A DNA stretch of 50,477 bases from Tannerellaceae bacterium (GTDB lineage: Bacteria; Bacteroidota; Bacteroidia; Bacteroidales; Tannerellaceae): the NCBI GenBank assembly GCA_021201295.1, contig JAJQFE010000040.1:1-50477 (forward strand). Reading direction: 5' to 3'. Shown piece by piece: positions 8,081 through 17,334 of this stretch. A model generated the notes under the pieces. The model was given only the letters and a program-made list of their open reading frames with translations. It was not told where the DNA came from and made no database searches. The first letter of the stretch is position 1; each line of letters starts with the position of its first letter. Made by a program: the position numbers and the translations under genes.

Positions 8081-9835
8081 ATGCAAAACACTACATCCAG
8101 ATATATTATCCCTTTTTTTCTGACATTTACGGTTGGTACTTTCCTGTATTTTGAAATCAATTACCGGTACTGGTCTTATTTTATGGAACAATATGGATTG
8201 TTTTTATATAAGCCCGCTTATTTTATCCGGTTTCTTAAACAGCCCGGAGGGTTGAGTGGCTATATGGCAGAATTCCTGACCCAATTTTTCTGTCTGCCTT
8301 ATATGGCCTCTCTTATTTTTTCCCTATTAATAGGGGGAAGTAGCTGGTTGTTTTATCTTTTTGTAAAACGATGCGGCGGTAAAATCTTTTTACCATTGAT
8401 CCTCTTGCCAGCCGGAATGTTTTGGATCTTTCCGTTAGAATCCATAGCCTCTGTAGTGGCTATTTTTATTTCTTTAGTGTTGGTGAATGGGTATACATGG
8501 ATCCGGCAACCGGTAGGACGATATATAGCAGGGACGATAGGGATCACCTTTGCCTATTATTTATTTGCCCCTTCTTATCTTTTTATTACTCTTTTGCTAA
8601 GTATATATGAGTTTTCCATTCACTCGAAACGGAAATATCTGACCGGCTTTTGCTGGTTGGTTTATAGCTTGTTGCTTCCTTTGATCAGTCTTCGTTTTTT
8701 TTATATCCTGCCGGTCAGGGAGGTGTTTTTTAGTCGTCATTTGTTTCATCCTGAGTTTTCTATCCCTACCTCTTTTTACTGGATATGGTTTTCTTTTTCC
8801 TCGATTGCAATTGTGCTAAGGTTAATGGGAAATATACGTGTCAGCTTCCTGAAAGAAAAATATCTATATCCTTTCTCTTGGATTGTTTTGGTGGGGTTTA
8901 TATGTTTAGCACTGATGTACGGAAAGAATCCGCTTGAACAGGCTTACCGGTATGATTATTATGCCCGCTCTGAGCAGTGGGATAAAATTGTGGAGCATGC
9001 CCTGCAAAACGGTGTTAAGGATTTGTCCTCTCAAAGATATGTGAATCTGGCTCTCTCTTATGAAGGGCGATTGAATGATTGCCTGTTCTCTTTTCAACAG
9101 TCCGGGTTGGAAGGATTGATTCCATCCGATCCTAAAACCCGGTTGGAACTTATACAGGCTTCCGAGGTCGCCTGGCATCTGAATCATACGAATAGTAGCC
9201 AACGTTTTGCGTTTGTAGGGGTTTTGAGTGCAGAGAGATGTATCCAACCCCGTTTAATGAAACGCTTGATTGAAACTTATCTGGTCAATGAAGAGTACCG
9301 GTTGGCTGAAAAATATATAAAAATATTGGAATCCTCGCTTTTTTATAAAGAATGGGCACAGAGCCAACGGAGCGTATTAGATCCGGAGATTGCAGATTCG
9401 GTAGCATGGATCAGGCAGAAAAGAGGATGGAACCCGGTTCATGATAATATCTATGACCTGACCAAAGCATTTCCGGTAAGTCTGGCTTACCTGTTAGACG
9501 ATCATCCGGAAAACAAACCGGCATTTGACTATGCCATGGTCTATGTGCTACTCTATAAAGACTTTCAGACTTTTATGTATTATATGGAACAATTAAAAGA
9601 GGCTGGGAACTCTTTTCCTGTGTTGTACCAGGAAGCCCTTTGTCTCTATTTTGCCGCCATACACAGAGATCCGGAAACTTTCCGTTCCTATCCTATTGAT
9701 ACTAAAGTATATGAACGGTTTAGAACATTCCTTACATCCGTCAACCGTTTATCTCCGGAAGCTATCTATGAACAGTACGGAGATACCTATTACTATTATG
9801 CTCAATTTGTTACTACCCCTAAAGAACTTTTCTGA
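8081..9835 (+). CDS. Large membrane protein with TPR-like C-terminal half (probably DUF6057 type)
   Basis: The protein has about 584 residues from the preferred ATG at 8081. An in-frame ATG at 8015 exists but would place the inverted repeat at 8022-8046 inside the coding sequence, and it precedes the first hydrophobic helix by a non-hydrophobic stretch. The first half consists of roughly ten strongly hydrophobic segments rich in aromatic residues (for example LFYLFVKRCGGK, then YIAGTIGITFAYYLF). The second half, after about residue 300 (NPLEQAYRYDYYARSEQWDK), is soluble and alpha-helical, with repeat-like paired helices resembling TPRs. The overall pattern resembles DUF6057 proteins of Bacteroidales, recalled from memory. 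It overlaps the next gene by one base (TGATG), so translation of the two is coupled and they probably act together. The function is unknown. Confidence 0.75.
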   Translation: MQNTTSRYIIPFFLTFTVGTFLYFEINYRYWSYFMEQYGLFLYKPAYFIRFLKQPGGLSGYMAEFLTQFFCLPYMASLIFSLLIGGSSWLFYLFVKRCGGKIFLPLILLPAGMFWIFPLESIASVVAIFISLVLVNGYTWIRQPVGRYIAGTIGITFAYYLFAPSYLFITLLLSIYEFSIHSKRKYLTGFCWLVYSLLLPLISLRFFYILPVREVFFSRHLFHPEFSIPTSFYWIWFSFSSIAIVLRLMGNIRVSFLKEKYLYPFSWIVLVGFICLALMYGKNPLEQAYRYDYYARSEQWDKIVEHALQNGVKDLSSQRYVNLALSYEGRLNDCLFSFQQSGLEGLIPSDPKTRLELIQASEVAWHLNHTNSSQRFAFVGVLSAERCIQPRLMKRLIETYLVNEEYRLAEKYIKILESSLFYKEWAQSQRSVLDPEIADSVAWIRQKRGWNPVHDNIYDLTKAFPVSLAYLLDDHPENKPAFDYAMVYVLLYKDFQTFMYYMEQLKEAGNSFPVLYQEALCLYFAAIHRDPETFRSYPIDTKVYERFRTFLTSVNRLSPEAIYEQYGDTYYYYAQFVTTPKELF

Positions 9836-11331
9836 TGATGCATTCTTCCGCTTTTCAGTTTACCATCTATGCTTTTCTGGTCTTTTTTACTTTATGGACC
9901 GGTACGCTGTCCTGCTCTGTAAAGTATGGCGAAAAACCATCCGCTATATGTGAAAAAAGGCTTTTCGTGCCGGATATCTATCCGGACTATACAGACATCT
10001 CTATTCCCCCCAATATAGCCCCTTTGAATTTTGTGGTTAAAGAAGCCGCAGAGAAAGTTTACCTGAAGATTACAGGAAGCCATGAGGGGGAAATGGAATC
10101 TTTTGGAAAGGACCGGATTTCTTTTAAAGAAAAAAAATGGAAACAGTTAGTCTCCGCCAATCAGGGAGGTAGCCTTACTTTCTCGTTATTTACCAAACAG
10201 GAGGGATGCTGGATTGCCTGGCAGGACTTTTCTGTTCAGGTGGAAAACTCACCTATTGATCCCTATCTGGTGTACCGGTTGATCGAACCCGGTTATGAGA
10301 AATGGCATATTGTGGGCATTTACCAACGTTCTCTGGAGAATTTTGAAGAGACACCGGTCATACGGAATGATATGACCGGCTATGGATGTATAAATTGTCA
10401 CTCCTTTTGTAACGGAGATCCGGAACAGTTCCTTTTCCATATGCGTGCAGCAAATGACGGAACCTATATCATCCGGGAGGGAGAGATCGAAAAGTTAAGG
10501 ACTAAAACAGATCGTACTATCAGTAATCTGGTATATCCCTATTGGCATCCTTCAGGAAAGTATATCACAGCTTCGGTGAACGATACCCACCAGTTTTTTC
10601 ATGCGGTAAAAGATAAAAAGATGGAAGTCTTTGATATGGAATCAGATGTGGTCATTTATGATGTGGAAAACCAAACTATATTATCCCGGGCCTCTTTGCT
10701 GACAAAAGATGCTTTTGAAACCTTTCCCTCTTTTTCGCCGGACGGACAATGGCTCTATTTCTGCACTACTCCTGCAACAACTATGCCGGAGAAGTATGAA
10801 CAAATACGCTATCATTTATGCCGGATGGCTTTTGATGAAAACAAGGGGATACTACACATGCCTATTGATACGTTAGTGCATGCAGATTCCGTAAGTACCA
10901 GTTTCCCCAGAATCTCTCCGGATGGCCATTTTCTCATGTATACGGAAACAGCTTATGGACAATTTCCGATCTGGCATAAAGATGCGGAAATATGCATGAT
11001 CGATCTGAAAACAGGCAGCCAGATGGATATGTCTGCTGTGAATAGTCAAGATACGGAAAGTTATCATTCCTGGAGTAGTAACAGCCGGTGGGTCGTGATC
11101 AGCAGCCGTCGGGATAACGGACTGTATACCTTACCTTATATTGCTTATATCGATGAACAGGGTAAACCTTCTAAACCCTTTCTACTCCCTCAAAAATATC
11201 CGGATTTCTATGATTATTTATTGTATTCCTATAATATTCCGGAATTAGCCAGGGGTAAGATCCAAACCAATCCTTATCAAATACAGCATGTTTCCACTAA
11301 GGGGCAAGCAGAACAAATAAAATTTAAATGA
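9835..11331 (+). CDS. Envelope beta-propeller (TolB/PD40-like) protein with CxxCH motif
   Basis: This 498-residue protein starts with a hydrophobic leader ending in TLSC, which could be a lipobox although not an ideal one. Near residue 183 it has the motif CINCHSF, the CxxCH pattern used to attach c-type heme. The rest shows repeated blades of the PD40/TolB type, seen as YPYWHPSGKYI, TFPSFSPDGQWLYF, SFPRISPDGHFLMY and YHSWSSNSRWVVISS, which fit a beta-propeller. The gene begins on the last base of the upstream membrane-protein gene, so the two products are likely partners. Whether heme is truly bound is inference; two cysteines and a histidine could also bind metal. A long bidirectional terminator follows at 11353-11388. 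A second ATG directly follows the first and is equally possible as the start. Confidence 0.78.
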   Translation: MMHSSAFQFTIYAFLVFFTLWTGTLSCSVKYGEKPSAICEKRLFVPDIYPDYTDISIPPNIAPLNFVVKEAAEKVYLKITGSHEGEMESFGKDRISFKEKKWKQLVSANQGGSLTFSLFTKQEGCWIAWQDFSVQVENSPIDPYLVYRLIEPGYEKWHIVGIYQRSLENFEETPVIRNDMTGYGCINCHSFCNGDPEQFLFHMRAANDGTYIIREGEIEKLRTKTDRTISNLVYPYWHPSGKYITASVNDTHQFFHAVKDKKMEVFDMESDVVIYDVENQTILSRASLLTKDAFETFPSFSPDGQWLYFCTTPATTMPEKYEQIRYHLCRMAFDENKGILHMPIDTLVHADSVSTSFPRISPDGHFLMYTETAYGQFPIWHKDAEICMIDLKTGSQMDMSAVNSQDTESYHSWSSNSRWVVISSRRDNGLYTLPYIAYIDEQGKPSKPFLLPQKYPDFYDYLLYSYNIPELARGKIQTNPYQIQHVSTKGQAEQIKFK

Positions 11332-11352
11332 AGTAAGACCGGTTCCTTATAC

Positions 11353-11388
11353 AAACCCCCACTTCTTTGATAAAAGAAGTGGGGGTTT
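11353..11388. terminator. Bidirectional intrinsic terminator
   Basis: Sixteen-base perfect arms (11353-11368 and 11373-11388) enclose the tetraloop GATA. They are rich in C/G at the centre and flanked by A and T runs, so the hairpin works in both directions. It separates the convergent propeller gene and susD-like gene. Confidence 0.9.
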
Positions 11389-11425
11389 TAAAAGATAAGT
11401 CAATTAATCCTTACTCTCATGGCGT

Positions 11426-13000
11426 TTAGAAAGCTGCATAACCTGGGTTTTGTACCAGATTCTGATTGGTCTGCCATGCTTCCTGTGGAATCGGGAATAT
11501 ATTTTTATAATCCTGTCCATGTGTACTTAATTTTAAGAAGCGTGCATCCTGGAAAGTTCCAAAACGGATATTATCCTGGCGGGCATGACATTCCCATGCT
11601 AATTCCAGTTTCCGTTCCAGGGCTACTTCCTCTAAGGTAACCGATGCATAATTATGATCGGAATTGCCATAGCCACGTTCACGGATCGCATTTACCAAAC
11701 GGGTTGCTTCGCTGTTATTAGCTCCTAATCTGACCAAAGCTTCAGCTTTCATTAAATACACATCTGCCAGACGGAAAATATGAAAATCATTTTCCATCGC
11801 ATCTAATGTACTTTTGTCATAAGGCCATTTGTATGCTCTTCCCCCATCTTCCTGTTCCACTTCACCCCAGGTCGTTCCGTCTTTTTCTGTTCCCGGTATG
11901 ATCGTAATATCTACATAGTGAATTAATGGACGATCATGAGCCGTTATAATGATCTCACCGGTTGCCGGATCGATCATCTCGCCTAATAAGAATGAACCAT
12001 GTAGGCGTTGATCTTCCTCATCAAATAATTTTACATAATCCGCTTGTGCACAAATACCGTTCCAGGCCTCGAAGCTGGCACCTAAAGCAATGTTGTCTTT
12101 ATAATGAAGAGTCCGGTAATGTAATTGATTACGGGTGTCATCATCTGTATCGTTTGCACTGAAACAAGCTGCCAGGATCGCTTCCATAGAAGTTTCATTA
12201 TATACCTGAAAATTGGTTTTCCAATCCGGTTCCAGCACATATCCCAGACTCATTACCACGTCACAGGCATCTACTACTTCCTGCCATCTAGGCGAATCTA
12301 CTCCCCAGGCTTCCGCATTCAGGTAGATTTTTGCTAATAAGGTATACGCTGCCCCTTTAGTGAATTTTCCATAACTGGTGGTAGATACATCCGAACGAAG
12401 CAGATCTTTAATCTCATTCAGTTCTGCCACTAAGAAATCGTATACTTCCTGCCTGGAAGTATTGGTGGGCAGACTGGTATCCTGGAAATCAATCGTTAAA
12501 GGGATATTTCCCCAGTAATCCATCAGCATATATAGCCAGAACGCTCTGACTCCGCGAATTTCAGCCAATGCTTTTTCTTTATCTTCATCGTTTAAGACAG
12601 AATTTGCTACGGTTTCATAGATCAGGTTACAGGAAGATACAGACTCGGTAGCCGCTTTCCAGCAATCATTAATCACACTTGTATTGGAAGTCCATGCATG
12701 CATATGTAACTCTCTGTACTGACCTCCGTCATACCAGTCACCTCCGCTACGGGTAGGAGTAATGGCCATATCGCCTGTACATTCGGAAAGATACAGAAAA
12801 TTACTTGGGAAAACTTCCCGTAATGTTTTATAGGCAGGTCCGATAATCGAATTGATCTCTGCATTTGTTTTTCCAAAGTCATCTACCTGGATTTTGTCGT
12901 ATACATCCTCATCTAAGTCCATGCATGAAGGCATAAAACAGGCAGTGGCAGTTCCTAATAAAATCGAAAATATTGTTTTGATTTTCATAATATTACTCAT
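11426..13000 (-). CDS. SusD/RagB family nutrient-binding lipoprotein
   Basis: This is the outer-membrane surface lipoprotein that caps a SusC transporter and binds its glycan or other nutrient. The N-terminus has a lipoprotein signal ending FMPSC (Cys26 from the 13000 start). An ATG four codons later, giving MKIKTIFS, is an equally good start. The helical TPR-like scaffold of the family is visible: the early SECTGDMAITPTRSGGDWYDG region, then EIRGVRAFWLYMLMDYWGNIPL, and near the C-terminus the conserved FRLADVYLMKAEALVRLG with the ERKLELAWECHARQDNIRFG segment. It lies directly downstream of the susC-like gene with 8 bp between them, the standard arrangement. No glycosidase, hybrid two-component sensor or sigma/anti-sigma pair accompanies it in this window, so the substrate cannot be guessed. 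Confidence 0.95.
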   Translation of the reverse strand: MSNIMKIKTIFSILLGTATACFMPSCMDLDEDVYDKIQVDDFGKTNAEINSIIGPAYKTLREVFPSNFLYLSECTGDMAITPTRSGGDWYDGGQYRELHMHAWTSNTSVINDCWKAATESVSSCNLIYETVANSVLNDEDKEKALAEIRGVRAFWLYMLMDYWGNIPLTIDFQDTSLPTNTSRQEVYDFLVAELNEIKDLLRSDVSTTSYGKFTKGAAYTLLAKIYLNAEAWGVDSPRWQEVVDACDVVMSLGYVLEPDWKTNFQVYNETSMEAILAACFSANDTDDDTRNQLHYRTLHYKDNIALGASFEAWNGICAQADYVKLFDEEDQRLHGSFLLGEMIDPATGEIIITAHDRPLIHYVDITIIPGTEKDGTTWGEVEQEDGGRAYKWPYDKSTLDAMENDFHIFRLADVYLMKAEALVRLGANNSEATRLVNAIRERGYGNSDHNYASVTLEEVALERKLELAWECHARQDNIRFGTFQDARFLKLSTHGQDYKNIFPIPQEAWQTNQNLVQNPGYAAF

Positions 13001-13008
13001 TTAAGAAT

Positions 13009-15987
13009 TTAGAACGTTAAATTAACTCCGACTGTAAAAGTTTTTGATTTAGGGAAATACTCGCGAGGTTCGATACCCGGGGATAATCCGGCATCATCAT
13101 CTGTAGCTTCCCCTCTGAACAATTCCACTTCAGGATCCAGACCTTTATATTTGGTAATTACGAACAGGTTTTGTCCTGCAAAATAGATTCTGGCTTTTTC
13201 TACACCTTTTATATTTTTAGTGTTAAATGTATATCCTAACGACATATTGTCCAAACGCATAAAAGATCCGTTTTCCAGATAGTAAGAACATATACGGGAA
13301 GATTCCGTCAGTTGATATACTAATGGATCATTCAATGCATTGGTCCCGATCAGATAGGTATTATTTGCGTAAGCCGCACGAGGGTTATTTAAAATTTTAT
13401 TGCCCAATGTTCCCCGCAGGAAGAAACTGAAATCCCACTGTTTCCAGGAGAATGAGTTATTCAATCCATACGTTAATTTAGGTTGAGCACTACCTACATA
13501 GGTACGGTCGTCATTAGTAATTTCACCGTCGCCGTTCACATCACGGATAATAAATTTACCATCTTCATCAATACCTAAACATTCCAGCATAAAGAACTGA
13601 CCGATAGGATAACCTTCTTCCACCACGTGGGAGGTTACTCCGGATGCTCCACGAATCCAGGGGTCTCCTGTATAAATACGGCTGGTAGTGTAAATATCAC
13701 TGGATAGTCTGGTTACTTCATTTTTGTTATGTGCTAAGTTCAGGGAGATGTTCCAGTTAAAATCTTTTGTACGGATCGCATCTACATTTAATAATACTTC
13801 AATACCGGTATTCTTCATATCACCCACATTGGCCTGCATTCTTTCATATACATACGGAGGAGTGGGTACCCGATAAGTATACAACATATCAGAAGTCCGT
13901 TTGTCATACCATTCAATTGTACCTCCGAAACGGTTATTGAAGAAAGAGAAATCAACCCCGATATTAAGCATCGCCGTGGATTCCCATTTCAGGTCAGGAT
14001 TTGCGTTCTGGCTGATCTTATAAGCGGCCAACCATTCACCATCATCAAAATAGGTACCGTCGGAATCATATAACTGCAAACTTTTGTAAGGCTGTAATCC
14101 ATCCTGGTTACCGGTAACTCCATAACCGACTCTTAATTTCAGGTCGTTTACCCAGGAAACATCCTGCATAAAAGCCTCCTGGGAAATACCCCATGCGGCA
14201 GATGCTGAAGGGAAAGTTCCCCATTTATGGTTTGCTCCGAACTTAGAGGAACCATCCCGGCGTACGGTTGCAGTGATCATATAACGTTCGTCATAGCTAT
14301 AATGAGCACGGGCAAACAGGGAAATTAATTTATAGGAATTCTTTTCAGATTTTACATCTCCATCCTTAAGACCTGTTCCGGATTGCAGATTATTATAGCT
14401 CAGGTCATCGATAAGGAAGTTTCGGTTTGCAGCTTCAAATTTGGAATAGATATTATCTTCCCATGAATAACCTGCCATACCATGAATTTTATGTTTATCG
14501 CCTGCACCAAATGTTTTTTCATAATCCGCGGTCCATTCCATTAAATTACGGTCACGGACTGTATTGGATTTTTCAGCATACCCATTATTGGACTGTCCGA
14601 AAGTGGTTTCTGAATGGTCATATCTGCTATATTCAGAACTCCAGCGGCTTTTATATAGATTTACTTTTACATTTAATCCGTCCATAATCGTATATTGAAT
14701 GTCTCCGGATCCGTAGAAGTATGAACTGGATCTTCTTCTTTCATTTAAATCCTGGTTTTGTACCGGGTTTCCCTGGTCATATTCGGAGTTTACTTTAGTA
14801 AAGTAACTGCCATCTTCATTATAAACCGGATATACCGGCAGCATGCTGTAAGCTAATACGAAATTATCTCCGTTTGGAATTTCATGATCTATCAGGGATG
14901 CAGAAGCAAGGAAACCAAAACGTAACCGGTCTTCCAAAGCACGTTGCTGCATCTGGAAACGGAAATTATACCGTTCCATGGAGTTGTCACGCATGATCCC
15001 GTTCCGGTTCAGATAGTTAAAGGAGGCACGGTAATTACTTTTTGAACTACCTCCAGACAGAGAAAGGGCATGACTGTGAGAAACACCGGTACGGGTTAAC
15101 TCATCAAACCAGTCTGTATCGGCACCATATTGGTCGTACACGGATGGGTCCTGGCCTGAATAGGCAGCATACGCTCTCCATTCATCCGCATTCATTAAAT
15201 CGGGTTTATTGGCAATCCGGTCAAAGGCTACATATCCATCATAATTTACCTGGGTTTTGGAACCTGAGCCTTTTTTAGTAGTGATCAGGATGACACCACC
15301 TGCTGCACGGGAACCATAGATGGCTGCCGAAGAAGCATCTTTTAACACCGAGATCGCTTCAATGTCTGAAGCCGGAACAGTGGACATATCACCACCAGGG
15401 ATACCATCTATAACGATAAGTGGCCCCTGGTCATTTTGCAGGGTAGACGTACCACGTAAACGGATCTGGCTTCCACGGGTAACATCTCCGGAACCGGAAG
15501 TGATTGTCAAACCGGCTACTTTACCCTGCAGAAGATCTGCAGCATCGCGGGTTAACCCTTTGTTAAAATTCTCTTCGGAAACATTGGTAACCGATCCGGT
15601 AATTTCACGCCGGGTCTGTGTTCCGTAACCGATAGCAACTACTTCTCCTAAGTTTATTACCGAAGGGTCTAATTTAACATCTAAGGTGGCACGTCCCCGG
15701 ACATTCTCTTCTATAGTATTATAACCTATAAAAGAAAACTGAAGCACAGCTCTTTCTGGATTGCTGACAGTTACTGTATAATTTCCATCCAAATCAGTAA
15801 TGGTACCGTTAGTAGTACCTTTTTCAATAACGTTGGCTCCGATAATCGGATCGCCAAGTTCATCCAGAACTTTCCCTTTTATACTGCCGAACTGGGCGTA
15901 AGCTGGTGTCATGTAGAAAATCATCAAAATGGGCAGGAAAATTACCCATAATGGTCTGAAAGAAGTAAATGAGCTCTTTCTTTGCAT
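13009..15987 (-). CDS. SusC/RagA family TonB-linked outer-membrane transporter
   Basis: This 992-residue TonB-dependent transporter imports a nutrient bound by the neighbouring SusD-like lipoprotein. It has a signal peptide (residues 1-31), then a carboxypeptidase-regulatory-like domain (GSIKGKVLDELGDPIIGANV to about residue 110). The plug domain contains VVAIGYGTQTRREITGSV, LRGTSTLQ, the family signature PLIVIDGIPGG and SAAIYGSRAAGGVILITTKKG. The remainder is a beta-barrel ending in FTVGVNLTF, with the terminal aromatic residue typical of BAM substrates. The gene is full length with no lesion. A strong promoter at 16048-16079 gives a leader of about 50 bases. It is divergent from the FecCD-type operon. 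Confidence 0.96.
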   Translation of the reverse strand: MQRKSSFTSFRPLWVIFLPILMIFYMTPAYAQFGSIKGKVLDELGDPIIGANVIEKGTTNGTITDLDGNYTVTVSNPERAVLQFSFIGYNTIEENVRGRATLDVKLDPSVINLGEVVAIGYGTQTRREITGSVTNVSEENFNKGLTRDAADLLQGKVAGLTITSGSGDVTRGSQIRLRGTSTLQNDQGPLIVIDGIPGGDMSTVPASDIEAISVLKDASSAAIYGSRAAGGVILITTKKGSGSKTQVNYDGYVAFDRIANKPDLMNADEWRAYAAYSGQDPSVYDQYGADTDWFDELTRTGVSHSHALSLSGGSSKSNYRASFNYLNRNGIMRDNSMERYNFRFQMQQRALEDRLRFGFLASASLIDHEIPNGDNFVLAYSMLPVYPVYNEDGSYFTKVNSEYDQGNPVQNQDLNERRRSSSYFYGSGDIQYTIMDGLNVKVNLYKSRWSSEYSRYDHSETTFGQSNNGYAEKSNTVRDRNLMEWTADYEKTFGAGDKHKIHGMAGYSWEDNIYSKFEAANRNFLIDDLSYNNLQSGTGLKDGDVKSEKNSYKLISLFARAHYSYDERYMITATVRRDGSSKFGANHKWGTFPSASAAWGISQEAFMQDVSWVNDLKLRVGYGVTGNQDGLQPYKSLQLYDSDGTYFDDGEWLAAYKISQNANPDLKWESTAMLNIGVDFSFFNNRFGGTIEWYDKRTSDMLYTYRVPTPPYVYERMQANVGDMKNTGIEVLLNVDAIRTKDFNWNISLNLAHNKNEVTRLSSDIYTTSRIYTGDPWIRGASGVTSHVVEEGYPIGQFFMLECLGIDEDGKFIIRDVNGDGEITNDDRTYVGSAQPKLTYGLNNSFSWKQWDFSFFLRGTLGNKILNNPRAAYANNTYLIGTNALNDPLVYQLTESSRICSYYLENGSFMRLDNMSLGYTFNTKNIKGVEKARIYFAGQNLFVITKYKGLDPEVELFRGEATDDDAGLSPGIEPREYFPKSKTFTVGVNLTF

Positions 15988-16047
15988 AATTACAATTTTT
16001 TAAGTCAACAATAATGTATTTTCTTAGTTTATTAACTGTATAGTATG

Positions 16048-16079
16048 CAAATGTATATTTAAATCTTAAAAAAAGCCAA
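16048..16079 (-). promoter_or_regulatory. Promoter of the susC/susD-like pair
   Basis: On the minus strand TTGG (16076-16079) and TACATTTG (16048-16055) are 20 bases apart. The -7 element is a perfect TAnnTTTG; the upstream element differs by one base. The start of transcription would fall near 16040, leaving a leader of about 53 bases. The 15988-16300 gap holds only this and the divergent promoter. Confidence 0.68.
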
Positions 16080-16287
16080 TAAAAATTGTTTTTTGTTGTT
16101 TATTTTAGCTAACTTCTTTGGTTTGAGGACTAAATTTTATAAACAAATAGTAGAAGTAACCATAAGTTCTGGATGAACTGTGATAAATTATATCAAAAGC
16201 AAATCGTGAAATTATGCCAATATAAAATTTTAGATTATTTTTACTTTTAAAAACTCCTTTTTTACTACTGAAAATACCTAAAACCTT

Positions 16288-16295
16288 TACCTTTG
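16288..16295 (+). promoter_or_regulatory. Candidate -7 element of the FecCD operon
   Basis: TACCTTTG matches TAnnTTTG exactly but ends only five bases before the ATG at 16301, so the message would be nearly leaderless if this is the promoter. No clear TTTG is present at the right distance upstream. Confidence 0.4.
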
Positions 16296-16300
16296 CGGTT

Positions 16301-17332
16301 ATGAATAAACCGGCACCAGTATATTCCTGTTTAATTTTGGTTTTATGGCTACTCTTTATAGGGAATCTGATGTATGGAGCAGTCTCTATACCTGTCGATA
16401 GTGTGTTTAACATTTTACTAGGCAAAGAACCGGAACGTTTGTCCTGGCAAAATATTGTGTTACAGACCAGAATACCACAGGCAGTTACCGCCCTGTTATC
16501 CGGAGCTTCGCTGGCAGTCAGTGGCTTGCTACTGCAAACCCTTTTCCAGAACCCTCTGGCCGGTCCCTCTATTTTAGGAATCAGTGATGGAGCTAATTTA
16601 GGGGTAGCCGTGGTAATGCTTTATCTGGGCGGGGCTGTTGGCTATTTATCGGATCTTCCCGTCAGTGGTTATCCGGCTATTATAGTTGCAGCTTTTATCG
16701 GATCATGTGCTGTTTTAGGGTTGATCCTCTATTTTTCTTCTAAAGTCAGAAGTAATGTCATGTTATTGATTATCGGTATTATGATCGGCTATCTGGCCTC
16801 TTCTGTGATCTCTATCCTTAATTTTTATGCTACAGCCGATAGGGTACGCTCATTCGTAATGTGGGGATTGGGTAACTTTTCCGGTGTCTCGTTAAGTCTG
16901 TTACCTTTTTTTTCCCTGTGTACCCTTACCGGACTATTCCTGGCAATTTTACTGATCAAGCCCTTGAATGCCCTGTTGTTAGGAGAGGTGTATGCCGCCA
17001 ATTTAGGGATCAAAGTCAAACGTACCCGTGCCCTTATCCTGTTATGCACCGGTTTATTAACTGCCACTACCACTGCTTTTTGCGGGCCTATATCCTTTAT
17101 TGGATTGGCGGTTCCCCATATTGCCCGGTTACTACTGGGATCTTCTAACCATAAAATGTTATTACCCGTAACTTTACTGACAGGTGCCTGCGTGGCATTA
17201 CTTTGTAATATGCTGATGGTGCTACCCGGAACTAATACGCTGTTGCCTTTAAATGCCGTAACTCCTATTATCGGGGCACCGGTAGTGATCTATGTGATCA
17301 TTAATCGTAAAAATATTCAGTATTTTAATTAA
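16301..17332 (+). CDS. FecCD-family ABC transporter permease (siderophore, heme or cobalamin)
   Basis: This 343-residue inner-membrane permease of the BtuC/FecCD family forms the channel of an importer for iron chelates, heme or vitamin B12. Family hallmarks are visible: TRIPQAVTALLSGASLAVSG near residue 55, then LLQTLFQNPLAGPSILGISDGA, and in the C-terminal third FCGPISFIGLAVPHIAR, the loop that contacts the ATPase. About nine or ten membrane segments can be counted. It is followed after two bases by its ATPase gene, and together they form the membrane and motor parts. No periplasmic binding protein gene is adjacent, so the ligand-binding subunit must be encoded elsewhere. The substrate cannot be told from sequence alone. 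Confidence 0.93.
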   Translation: MNKPAPVYSCLILVLWLLFIGNLMYGAVSIPVDSVFNILLGKEPERLSWQNIVLQTRIPQAVTALLSGASLAVSGLLLQTLFQNPLAGPSILGISDGANLGVAVVMLYLGGAVGYLSDLPVSGYPAIIVAAFIGSCAVLGLILYFSSKVRSNVMLLIIGIMIGYLASSVISILNFYATADRVRSFVMWGLGNFSGVSLSLLPFFSLCTLTGLFLAILLIKPLNALLLGEVYAANLGIKVKRTRALILLCTGLLTATTTAFCGPISFIGLAVPHIARLLLGSSNHKMLLPVTLLTGACVALLCNMLMVLPGTNTLLPLNAVTPIIGAPVVIYVIINRKNIQYFN

Positions 17333-17334
17333 AG

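Noticed and set aside
13623-13630. CCACGTGG as a parS site
   Set aside because: It is a single 8-base palindrome inside susC coding sequence, lacks the extended parS arms, and is more than 30 kb from parB.
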